DNA of 64,000 bases from Dicyema japonicum (taxonomy: Eukaryota; Dicyemida; Rhombozoa; Dicyemidae), in NCBI GenBank assembly GCA_011109175.1, contig RDEW01000003.1, positions 682,001 through 746,000 of the forward strand, given 5' to 3'. A program made the position numbers and the translations under genes. Of the stretch, positions 42,966 through 51,744 are shown piece after piece. Under the pieces are notes generated by a model, which had not been told where the DNA came from, made no database searches, and saw only the letters and a list, made by a program, of their open reading frames with translations. Numbering within the stretch: the stretch's first letter is position 1; each line of letters begins with the position of its first letter.

Positions 42966-43333
42966 TCACTTAGTATTGGTATATTTGGTGACCGCCTTTG
43001 CCCCTTCGGTAATAGCATGCTTTGCTAATTCTCCAGGCAAAATCAAGCGTACTGCTGTTTGAATTTCTCTCGATGTGATAGTAGCTTTGCTATTATGCTG
43101 ACTAGATTGCAAGCTTCGTTCTTGATTTTTTCGTAAATGTCAAAAGTAAAGCTGTCCATAGCCATCATAGCTTTCTTTGACATCCCCAAATCAGTGTGGA
43201 CAGATTTCAAAATCCTCAGAATGTACAAATGATAGTTTTGGGATCGCTTTTTCTTTTTTCGTAAGGCACGTGTGGTGCTGCTAACTTTAACTGCCGCCCG
43301 TTTAGATCCTTTAGTACTCACTTTTTGAACCAT
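42966..43333 (-). CDS. Histone H2B (one frameshift)
   Basis: [20 protein letters not shown] is a short basic tail. [20 protein letters not shown] and [20 protein letters not shown] are the histone-fold helices 1-2. After a one-base shift near 43,100 come [40 protein letters not shown] and TK, then a stop. All H2B landmarks are present, so either the shift is an assembly error or the copy is dead. The start is the Met before VQKV, because the same start is seen in the truncated copy at 49,042. An AATAAA lies 20 nt after the stop. Its 5' untranslated region is cut off from its promoter by LINE-I copy 3 only about 15 nt upstream of the ATG. Confidence 0.85.
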
Positions 43334-44979
43334 AGTTCTGAGAATCGAAAATTCAATCAAATCAAATCAAATCAAATTTATTCCAAAGTAAGTAAGGAGT
43401 CAATTAAAGGGATTTTTAACGTGTCCGCTTTGCGGCCTGGACACTTCCACATGTATGCCCATCTCCCATTGTAGTCGTCCATTTAGTACGTATTGAGAAG
43501 CTGGTTGCCCAACCTTGCTTCGATATCTATTTTAAACGGGCCTGACAAGGCTATTCTCTTCCTCTGCGAGAGGCTTTCATGTAATTTCCTCCCGCAAGAG
43601 ATATTTTTATCGCCGCTCGCCTTGTTTCTCCAGGCGAGCGAGAATCCTTTCTCTCGAGGGAGTATAATACCATCCCTCGCATCCATAATATCAGTCTTGG
43701 GAGAATCACAGTTTGGAAGATATAGAGCATTGTATCGGCGTCCAGCATAAGTTTTTCTGGAGCAGAACATCGCTTGAACGGCCTTCTTTCTCCGCTCCTC
43801 GATGTCCTTCCGGTACGATCCTCTCCATCCACTGCAATCCCAGGTATTTCAGGCTAGAGACCTCGGTATCCGTAGCGTATACATCTCTCTCTGGTGTCGA
43901 TCCAGCCTGCATATTCGCAAGTAACTGGATTTTTCTGTGGATAGTTTCATCCCTCTCCTATCGCACCATGTCCGAACTCTGTCGACAAAAAGCCCCGATT
44001 CGTCGCTCAGAGATGTAGGCCTTCAGAGATGAGTCTAGGATTAAGATGTCATCCGCATAAAATCATCAGCTTGGTCCTAACGTTTTGTGGAGAAGGAAAA
44101 TCTTCCATAAATACGTTGAATAATAGAGGGCTTAGAATAGATCCCTGCGGCACTCCCCTTTTTAAACAATATATCTTCGGAATATCTTCCACCAACCACC
44201 ACGTTTGATATTCTCGCCAGTCAACAGGTTCTTCAGGCCATAAGGAACATTTGCTTTGATATTTTGATCGAACCAGTTGACAGAATAGGGCCTCGTGCCA
44301 TACACTGTCGAAAGCCTTAGATATGTCAAGGCAGACAAGGCTCAACTTGGCTCCTCTTCTCAAAAGCATTTGCAATCTCATAATTTAGAGAGTAAATGCA
44401 ATTACCAGACACGATCTCCTGGCGCGAAAACCCCATTGGTAACACTGTAGAAAAATTACTCTTTTTCTATGTATTGATTCAATTTTCTTGAAAATAATCC
44501 GTTCCATAATCTTCGATGTAGAACAGATAAGGCTTATAGGCCTATAACTAAGAGGATCTTTCCTCGACTTTCCCAGGTTTAGGGATCATCTTTACAATTG
44601 ATGCTTCCATAGTGAAGGGGAATGTCCGAGCTTGAAACTGCGTTATACATCTTTTGTAGAACAGACAGAAATTCATCGGATCCTTCTTTAAACATAGTCA
44701 TCGGAATGCTATCAAACCAGGAGCCTTGTTTTTGCACTCCGTATAGCAGTCTTGACTTCTGCCAATGTGATTACCTCTACCATACTATTCAGATCGTTTA
44801 TGGAGTAAACCATAGACTAGATATATCTTCTAAGAATTTTTCAGATATAATACTAACTGGGTCTACTCCCTGTATGTTTTCTAATTGTTTCCTGAATTCT
44901 GAAGGTACTCTTTCCAGGGGAATTGTTCTTGCATCTTTATCCGCCAGTACAATGTTCTTTGCTCTCAAATTTTTGTTGG

Positions 44980-46071
44980 TCAGTCTGGAGTCAATTTCCA
45001 AATGCAAGGATTTTTCCAGTGCACTTTCGAGGCTGCTTTCCTAACTTGGTTTTCGGAATACAACTTCAAGGCTCTCTGTAGAACTTTTTGTATAGCATCG
45101 ATATTATTTTTCAAAGTTATCCTGTCCCACATGTCCACACATCGTCTGTGCTTCGCCTTCAGAGTATTCCTCTCGCGAATAAGACTCCGAATAGAGGGAG
45201 GGCAGGACTGATTCGTTTTCGGAAGGATTTTTGAGTAAATCTTCTTTGCATATAATCGCAGATACATCGTAATAGTATTGGATAGATCTTGGTTGAAAGA
45301 ATCCAACTCATTATGTGTAGAAAAGGAATAATTAATCTTCATTAACATACTCTTCGATAAATAATGACGATAATGTTCCCAGTCTACCGACGAGGTATCA
45401 TAATACAGAAAAATGTCTTCAATAATATCCGGTTCAAGATTTATGGTCATCTCCATAGGGATATGGTCACTCCCTATATCCCAGAGTAACCTTGGCCTGT
45501 TTACATGGTCTAGTAGTTGTGGAGATACTAAGGCCAATCCCAGCATATCACCCCCGTAGTATGAGAAGTGGTTAGGTTCTTCGGTCGTTAAGACTTCGAC
45601 TCCAATTTCCCCGACCAGATCTGCTAGTAGTTGACCGTCCCTGTTGTTTCCATAGCATCCATAGGTCCTGTTCTTGGCGTTCAAATCTCCCACAAGGATC
45701 GACATTGGGTTTCTTTCGAAGAACTCGACAATTTTCACAGAGGACCGGGCCAAGTCCTTAGAATATAGCCCTCCCACGGTTATCCACGTTCCACCACATT
45801 GCACGTCGACAGACACGAATTCCGAATCGTCGGCCGATATAATGCAGTCGTTTCGAGTTTGCAATAGTTTATGAAAGAAGATTGAGGTTCCTGTTCCAGC
45901 AACTGCTCCATCTTTCCATGGAATGTCCACTGAGTCATATCCTTCCAGAATATAATGCCTTCCTTCTCGAATCTTCGTCTCGTTGACTACCAAGACATCT
46001 GCCTTGGCAGTCCTCATAAGTAGTGCTAGTTCATCATGCCTTTTCACCAAGGAGCGGGCATTCACCAGCAC
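44980..46071 (-). CDS. LINE-I ORF2 N-terminal part: AP endonuclease and linker
   Basis: A 363-residue open frame. VLVVNETKI holds the catalytic Glu, SILVGDLNAKNRTYGCYGNN the GDLNA Asp/Asn, and WDIGSDHIPMEM the terminal SDH. A linker of about 130 residues follows (PPSIRSLIRERNTLKAKHRR). The protein would nick target DNA to prime reverse transcription. The frame should continue into the RT but shifts near 44,990, so the polyprotein is broken here. It overlaps no host gene and starts 40 nt after the end of ORF1-related sequence. Confidence 0.8.
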   Translation of the reverse strand: MLVNARSLVKRHDELALLMRTAKADVLVVNETKIREGRHYILEGYDSVDIPWKDGAVAGTGTSIFFHKLLQTRNDCIISADDSEFVSVDVQCGGTWITVGGLYSKDLARSSVKIVEFFERNPMSILVGDLNAKNRTYGCYGNNRDGQLLADLVGEIGVEVLTTEEPNHFSYYGGDMLGLALVSPQLLDHVNRPRLLWDIGSDHIPMEMTINLEPDIIEDIFLYYDTSSVDWEHYRHYLSKSMLMKINYSFSTHNELDSFNQDLSNTITMYLRLYAKKIYSKILPKTNQSCPPSIRSLIRERNTLKAKHRRCVDMWDRITLKNNIDAIQKVLQRALKLYSENQVRKAASKVHWKNPCIWKLTPD

Positions 46072-46317
46072 TAACTTTAGGGTTCTTTTCAGATTTCTTT
46101 TTGGTGGCCCGGGCTCTCCATGGCCAGGTCCACCATTTCCCGTAAATCCACTCCCATAGTAACACTGAGTTCTCTCAATCTTGTGATAATTTCATACAGT
46201 TCTTCTTTGATTTTTCCTGGTATTTTTCCTCTGGTTTGCCATGCTGGTTTGTTTGGTAGATTATCTGCAGACGGCTTGTTAACACTTGGACCAACAGTTC
46301 TTTTTCGTGGTAGCGTC

Positions 46318-47046
46318 TCAACCTTGTTCGCCTATGTCGTTCATAGGTTTCACATCTGCTTTTTGGATTTGAGGAATGAGCTTTCGCCTGGCCTCCACAA
46401 GCACAGGGCATCCTTCATATCTCGCACCGTGTTTGGCAGACCCACAATTGATACATTTCCGTTCAGAATCCAAATTTATAGAACATTTGGAGATATCGTG
46501 TTCTCCCGCGCAACGTAGACATCTTTGCTTTCCTGTGCACTGGTATGAGAAGTGACCTATATGCTGACATTTATAACAGATCGGCGGTCCTCTTCTCTTC
46601 CACTCGCAGGATATTTTGTTCACTCCAATATAGAAACCACAACGTATTAACGATGTGGCTTCTGGTCTACTCTTAATCGTGGCCATCGCCATTGGCATGG
46701 GCCGCGATCCTTTGGACATTCGGGTCACTTTCGTAGTTGAGGGAGCCATTTCCTGTAGGTAGTCCAAGAGGTCGTCCTCCCTCACCCAGAACGGAAGGTT
46801 CCTCAGGACAATCTCAGATGGTTTGGCTGAGATTGCCCTAAAGTGGTGGTTGTCCAGACCAAAGGGACAGGTCTCATTTATGGCCTCCATGTAGGTGGCC
46901 ATGTGTGAGTTGTCTCGGAAGTCCAGACGGAAGGAGCCCGGTCCTCTGTGGCTCATCCTCATGCATCCGTGTTGGTCATAGAGGTATAGTGTGTTCGCAA
47001 TCCTTATTGCACTGGTGGCGGAATTCACTGTTATCAGCACGGACAA
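46318..47046 (-). CDS. LINE-I ORF1 (gag-like, zinc knuckles), copy 3
   Basis: At least 242 residues, probably extending upstream to about 47,210 in the same frame. Same domains as the plus-strand copy: an RRM-like region (PFWVREDDLLDYLQEM), then CYKCQHIGHFSYQC, CLRCAGEHDISKC and CINCGSAKHGARYEGC. It reads beyond the position where copy 2 has a stop (ARRKLIPQIQKADVK). Expected role: binding element RNA. Confidence 0.8.
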   Translation of the reverse strand: MSVLITVNSATSAIRIANTLYLYDQHGCMRMSHRGPGSFRLDFRDNSHMATYMEAINETCPFGLDNHHFRAISAKPSEIVLRNLPFWVREDDLLDYLQEMAPSTTKVTRMSKGSRPMPMAMATIKSRPEATSLIRCGFYIGVNKISCEWKRRGPPICYKCQHIGHFSYQCTGKQRCLRCAGEHDISKCSINLDSERKCINCGSAKHGARYEGCPVLVEARRKLIPQIQKADVKPMNDIGEQG

Positions 47047-47227
47047 GTTTTCTGTGGGATTTGGTTCGTTTGATGGTTTCGTTGGTTCATTGGCAGGTTT
47101 AGGAGGTTCTGCCTTTTGCGGCGTCTTGTTTTCCAGAGCAAATGACTGAGCAGTAGTAGCCCCCGGGGGACGAGAGGAGTTTGCATTTTTCGTTGAAACT
47201 TTTGCTTTTCTTGAAACACCGAAAAAA

Positions 47228-47376
47228 AAAATTTGAATTTTTTCGTACTTATGTTTTCAAATTGTGCTTCCAGAATAAACTTTAGAAAGTATTGATTTTT
47301 CTTATGCTAATTCTAAAAGTTTTTCCGAAGCACAATTTAAAACATAAGTACGAAAAAATTGAAAATTTTCAATAAA
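47228..47376. promoter_or_regulatory. Palindromic bidirectional H2B/H2A promoter
   Basis: The left half (47,228-47,273) is the reverse complement of the right half (about 47,318-47,376). Each carries GGAAGCACAATTT (or the one-base-shorter CCGAAGCACAATTT), then (A)AAACATAAGTACGAAAAAATT. The right half drives the second H2A; the left half faces the H2B side and is now separated from H2B by LINE-I. A 45-nt middle holds ctttagaaagtattgatttt. Confidence 0.65.
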
Positions 47377-47740
47377 ATGTCTACTCGCGGTAAAGGTGGA
47401 AAAGTACGTACAAAAGCGAAAAGCAAATCAGTTAGAGCAGGCTTGCAATTTCCAGTTGGTCGAATTCATAGATGCTTGAGAAGTGAGACCAGAATGCGAG
47501 TTGCAGTTGGTGCTTGCCATCTACGTTGGAGCTGTAATGGAGTATCTATGTGCTGAAGTGCTGGAACTTTGTGGTAATACTGCACTCAAGGCTGCAAAGC
47601 GAAGGATCAAACCTTGTCACCTGTCTGTCGCAATCAATGCCGATGACGAATTAAAAGAACTTACCCAAAATGCAATAATCTCTTGCGGAAGATACATCTG
47701 TCGCAAAAGTGCTGAGCCCGCAAAACCAGCATCCACTTAA
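47377..47740 (+). pseudogene. Histone H2A, copy 2 (frameshifted)
   Basis: Nearly identical to copy 1, including promoter and AATAAA-type 3' end. One extra T (ggtgcttgccatc against ggtgctgctatc in copy 1, about 47,510-47,520) shifts the frame after AVGA. The frame otherwise continues intact to the same ICRKSAEPAKPAST end. It is a recent inactivation or a sequencing error. With H2B it forms a head-to-head pair separated by the LINE-I insertion. Confidence 0.85.
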
Positions 47741-48110
47741 CAATTTTTATTAAATAAACCTTTACTTTAATTGACTCTTATCACTATAGTACTTGCTTGC
47801 CAGAAATCTATTGATCCCTAAGTAATAAGACATCTGCCTTCATTTTGTCAAGATATCTATCGGAAAATTACTCCAAAGGATTAAAACCCTATTGATAAAA
47901 TTGAAACTTAATTACTTACAAAAGTTATCTTGCAAAAAAGTTACATTATTACTAACCAACTGTAACCCTAGCTGACAAGTCAATATCTAGAACTATCTTG
48001 TAGCAATTGGATAATGAAAAAAAAACTAAATTAATTTAGTTAAAGGATAACAAGACTTATATAAACAAGAATAGTAGACAAATTTAATTAGACAAATCAA
48101 TTTCTTCTCC
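47741..48110. repeat. Histone cluster spacer, copy 2
   Basis: Paralogous to 40,331-40,720 (shared tattaaataaacctttactt and cacatctgcc-like blocks), ending at the common attagacaaatcaatttctt before the sequences diverge. It shows that the histone genes belong to a tandemly repeated unit. Confidence 0.9.
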
Positions 48111-48119
48111 ACTGTATTT

Positions 48120-48915
48120 GAGCGTCCATACGGATGCAGTGGTATCGGTCCATACGGATGCAGTGGTATCCTGGAAAATGGGGGGTTTAACCACTCCCAT
48201 CTTCGGCACCTCTAGCCGAACTAGTGTAGTTAGTCCTCCGAATACCTTTTCTTTCTTCTTTTCTTTCGGCACGTGCGCTCTGGATTGATTCGAGCCTGCA
48301 AAATGCTTTTTAGGGCACTTTGCGGTTTCTGGACCCGAATCATGCACGTTCTGCGGTTTGGCAAAACCGCAGACTTCTCTTTCTCCCTACTGTAGTCCAG
48401 CCTACAGTCATCGGGAGATGGTCCTCTTGTCGCACTTCGTTCGAGGGCAGGCACAGCCTGTTGGACCGCTGGCTGTGTGACGGATTCAGCCCTGCCCTCG
48501 GTTCTCGGTCTTGATTCTTTCAAGAGGCTGAGTCTTGCTCTCAACATCCATCCTCCTCGTCCCAGGCACAGCTTGTTCAACGCCGCTAGCTGTGGCTGGG
48601 ATGTTTTCCTCGGTCCTTGGATCCATTACAGGAGGCTGAGTCTTGCTCTCAACCTCCATCCTCCTCGGTGCAGGCACAGCTTGATCAACCGCTTGCTGTG
48701 TGGGGATGTCCGCTGCAGTGTGGAAAGCAGCCCTGCCATCGATCCCCATGTTGACTCTGAACGACAGAAGGATCGAGTCGCGAACGACCCTCCTGAGCTT
48801 CTCGATTCCTCGGACTCCTATAAAATACAGTCCAATAGGGGCTTATTTGTGAAGAGTCCTTGTACAACGTGGGCCGCTGTGTCGCAGACCACACGTGAGA
48901 TGTCCTCATAATCCT
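48120..48915 (-). mobile_element. LINE-J ORF1 and endonuclease start, fragment
   Basis: The minus strand reads DTAAHVVQGLFTNKPLLDCI, MGIDGRAAFHTAADIPTQQA and two versions of a repeat (AVPAPRRMEVESKTQPPVMD / AVPGTRRMDVESKTQPLERI), then a basic region (CRKKRRKKRYSED). The first part recurs at 55.57-55.81 kb. At 48,124-48,171 a 23-nt unit (gtccatacggatgcagtggt) is tandemly doubled. It belongs to the endonuclease start (GYHCIRMDR in the 57.7-kb copy). Assignment of the repeat-bearing protein as ORF1 is an inference from its place before an endonuclease. No zinc knuckle was seen. Confidence 0.5.
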
Positions 48916-49042
48916 CAAGATTTCGTAAGGCACGTGTTGTGCTACTAACTTTAACTGCAGCTCTTTTAGATCCTTTTGTGCTAACTTTTTGAACCATAGT
49001 ATAAATCCGTTTAGATCCTTTTGTGCTAACTTTTTGAACCAT
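48916..49042 (-). pseudogene. Truncated histone H2B, copy 2
   Basis: [12 protein letters not shown] is read twice (a 45-nt tandem duplication starting at 49,042 and 48,997), then [13 protein letters not shown], and the histone sequence ends abruptly at about 48,922 against LINE-J sequence (NLEDYEDISRVVCDTAA). Upstream it is joined to the H2A-H3 spacer sequence (tttttaaacagtgtcaaaat), not to a histone promoter. Confidence 0.85.
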
Positions 49043-49200
49043 AGTTTTTTAAACAGTGTCAAAATTAAAAATTTGTCACATTAAAAGAAAATGATATAGT
49101 TTTTTGTTTTTTTAACAGTGTCAAAATTGTCTTATTTTTGTACTTAAGATTTATTTGGTTACTTTGTTAAATTGCAGTTGGGTTTTATAGGCTAAATACA
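49043..49200. repeat. Histone spacer fragment
   Basis: Copy of 41,216-41,395 (gttttttaaacagtgtcaaa twice, then gatttatttggtta and gttgggttttataggctaaa). It is displaced next to the truncated H2B, evidence of rearrangement between histone units. Confidence 0.85.
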
Positions 49201-49249
49201 CGCCAAATAAAATTCTAATGTTTTGAAAGGTTCGCCATATTGTAAAATA

Positions 49250-49520
49250 ATTTTTTAAAGAGCCCTGGAGGAGTCTGCGGAATACCCCGCCATACTTGAA
49301 CCTGTTGGCCTGGACAAAGGAGATGGAAAACGTCCCGACGGGATCACAATTTTCCCATTTGAAAAGGGGAAACCTTTGGTCTGGGACGCTACTTGTGTCG
49401 ACATTTTGCCCGTCCAACATTGTCGGGAGCGTAGTAGACACACTGTATGCCGCGGAAAAAAACGATGAGGGCAAAGGAGAAGAAACACGAAGCGCTTCGC
49501 GACCGATTCGTGTTTTATCC
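49250..49520 (+). mobile_element. Retroelement C-terminal cassette fragment ([20 protein letters not shown])
   Basis: Best-preserved cassette start: [35 protein letters not shown], in one frame with no stop, then degraded. It belongs to the family whose longer copy is at 21.4-23.4 kb. Confidence 0.75.
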
Positions 49521-49719
49521 GATTTTTAAAATAAATAAAGTTTAAATAAATTTGTCAAAATTTGACTTTTATTAATAAATCTAATTATAATTAACTGGTG
49601 ACATAAGTATTAAACGAACGAATTTATGGACTCCTTTCACAGAGACCAGCTTCAGCATATTTTCTCCTTCCATTGGAACCACTACAGACCGCCGTCAGGC
49701 ATTTTTTGAAAATGATCGA

Positions 49720-49900
49720 TGAAGATAGCGATCCATGAGGCGAGATGGAGGCTGTTTCGACATCTACTTTGTCTGGATCTGGGGACCCTTCAAACGTGGC
49801 TAAAGTGGATTACTTTGTTATGGACATTCCGCTTTTTCCGATCGAACTAGACAACCCTTCTGGCGTGTTTTGGATACTATCATAAAAGAGAAGTTTCTTG
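49720..49900 (+). mobile_element. LINE-C C-terminal tail fragment
   Basis: ARWRLFRHLLCLDLGT, followed after a shift by a PLFP(I)ELDN-like region, matches 51,530-51,640 (KWRLFRHILRLDLMT...PLFEVELRQL). Confidence 0.6.
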
Positions 49901-49984
49901 TAAGGCTTGACATCAAACTCGTCTGGTTCTAGGTAAATTCAGGTCACCAGGTTGGCAAGTTCCTAGATAGAAGAGGTCGAAATT

Positions 49985-50060
49985 TTAATTTTTTTATATT
50001 GGGTGATCCCGGCCTCTAAACAACCATCTCACTTTTGTTCGGTGTTCGATCTGATGCGCC
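49985..50060 (-). mobile_element. LINE-J 3' end
   Basis: gggtgatcccggcctct... ttcggtgttcgatctgatgc resembles the 3' ends at 7.99 and 13.38 kb. Short and diverged. Confidence 0.4.
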
Positions 50061-50159
50061 TCCTGTGCGTTTGTGTTACTTGTGGAAACTTTGGAGGTGT
50101 CATTTTTGAATAACAGGATTAATAAAGATTTACCAACTTTATTTAGCCAACAATAAAAA

Positions 50160-50985
50160 GTTAATATATTTAATAATCAACAACTTTCCTCAGGCAGGTT
50201 CGATTCTGGTTGCTTAAACAACTTTGAGAGCGCCTGTCCAATTGAACCCTCTGCCCATGTGGCATCTCCGGGCTCTGCCTCCTATACTCCAGTGTCAGGC
50301 TCTCTAGGGTTAGTTTTAATACAGTGGAATGTAGATAGGCTCTGTCTGTCTCCAAGCAATCTTGGTACAGATCTGCTCCCTCCATATACTTGGTGGTCTG
50401 GCTCGTCCGTCAATTCCTCATAGGTGATCTGTGGTGCACACAGCACTAGGGAGATGTAACCCAGTGACCCTACTGGCTTAGCCTCTACCGCATAAGCCAC
50501 AGCTTTATTGATGCAGATTAACAATACTCCGTTAACCATACTATGAGGAATCTTGCGTGAAAATCTACGGTCCTCAATTGGGACATTTTCTGCTGCAACG
50601 AGATTCTGCGCAAAGACCTCACAAACATGCTTGAACTGCAACGTATCACAGCTCTGGTGCTCGTGCTCTCTTTGACAGTTGTGGTTATCTGGTCCCTGCC
50701 ACTTTAGACCAGTACCCTCTTTGCCTACAACCAGTTTCTTGAGTTCAATCACAGATATAGCAGTACTGAATCTGTCACTGCAGAGCTCCGCCAAATATGG
50801 CCAGCCATTCCAGGGCATTCGGGATAGCCTGCTACGTACCTCCAGGACTACCTGCCACGCCCATTCTTTCGGGCCAGCTGCCACAAAACTCTCGGATATA
50901 GCAAGAATTATATTCTTACTATCTGGTAACGCAAGTGACCCTTCTCCTATTTTCTTTTCAACATTTTTACCAACTCGAGTGAGTT
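50160..50985 (-). mobile_element. Repeat family U with unrecognised 200-residue ORF
   Basis: A minus-strand frame is open from about 50,985 to 50,282 (from the first Met, 200 residues). It contains LSRMPWNGWPYLAELCSDRF, VIELKKLVVGKEGTGLKWQG, HNCQREHEHQSCDTLQFKHV and LVAAENVPIEDRRF. I do not recognise the family. Its 3' part is repeated at 14.93-15.03 kb and its far end at 2.84-2.95 kb, so it is mobile or duplicated. The sequence is more GC-rich than its surroundings, as are the other LINEs. It could be an ORF1 of a retroelement. Confidence 0.5.
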
Positions 50986-51234
50986 TTTACGCCACCGAAT
51001 CGAACGCACGTTGCATGTAATCATAAAATATAAATTATTATTTAAATAATTTTTAAATTTTATTTTCTAAAAATATGTTTTTCAGCACGTTGCTTCTTGT
51101 GGTGGTTTGGTTTTATTAGAAAATCTTGCTTATTTTTGTTAACAAATGCATAAATTCAATGATGTCTGGAATTGCCGTATGATTAGTTGATTACTATCTA
51201 CACTCTCTGAGAATTATGCATTTTGGTAGAGTTT

Positions 51235-51478
51235 AACAAAATGTTTCCTATTACATAATGTATGTCGTGCAGGCCATCACAAACCAAGCATTTTCCCCTA
51301 GAGAAGGGGAAGACAGTCCAGACGTTTCTATCTCAACGATCCATGCCCACCGTTCCAGAGATGACGAGAATCCAACCGCCTCAAGAGAGCGCTTCACAAC
51401 CCCGTTGATAATGGCATACCTCGGGAACCGGTTACTTTTAAGAAGGCACGATAGCGGATGAAGCCTGCCGACCGACAT
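51235..51478 (-). mobile_element. Retroelement cassette fragment (region before and at RPDG block)
   Basis: VGRLHPLSCLLKSNRFPRYA, IINGVVKRSLEAVGFSSSLE, then after a shift DRNVWTVFPFSRGKCLV. This matches the CxxC...GLHPLSC...R..+N..+KR.L...G..S.LEP segment preceding RPDG in the family, a part not seen in the other fragments. Confidence 0.6.
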
Positions 51479-51509
51479 TCTTTAAAAGGGATCGAGGAGC
51501 AAATCGATT

Positions 51510-51735
51510 TATCGCGAGATCCTAGAGGCGAAATGGAGGCTGTTTAGACATATACTTCGTCTGGACCTGATGACCCGCTCAAACGTAGCTATGGAGGACT
51601 AATGTGTAATGGACGCTCCGCTTTTTGAGGTCGAACTAAGACAACTTTACCGACCATCCTTGATGAAGACCTTAAGGAAATCGGGAGAAGCCTCAATGAC
51701 GGAAAAGATCTTGACAGACTGCGAAATATGTAAGT
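51510..51735 (+). mobile_element. LINE-C C-terminal tail fragment
   Basis: EILEAKWRLFRHILRLDLMT, RSNVAMED, then a stop, MDAPLFEVELRQLYRPSLMK. It is the tail of the CFDP2-like RT, with a taagtaagtaagta simple repeat immediately after (51,731-51,744). Confidence 0.7.
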
Positions 51736-51744
51736 AAGTAAGTA

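Larger units (their letters stand above)
43352..47240 (-). mobile_element. LINE-I copy 3, nearly full length
   Basis: Order on the minus strand: ORF1 (47,210-46,110), APE endonuclease and linker (46,071-44,980), RT (about 44,900-43,490) with FDSVWH, RGVPQGSIL, a frameshifted YADD region near 44,060, and CRKLHESLSQ. The 3' (TTTGA)n tail lies at 43,355-43,378. ORF1 and endonuclease are intact; the RT has many one-base shifts. The insertion sits between the H2B ATG and its promoter, in the divergent H2B-H2A intergenic region. A target duplication is not clear (cgaaaa-ttcaa-like strings occur on both sides). Confidence 0.85.

Noticed and set aside
47359-47376. Upstream extension MKIFNK of the second H2A
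   Set aside because: It starts at a TTG and precedes the conserved MSTRGK start shared with copy 1.
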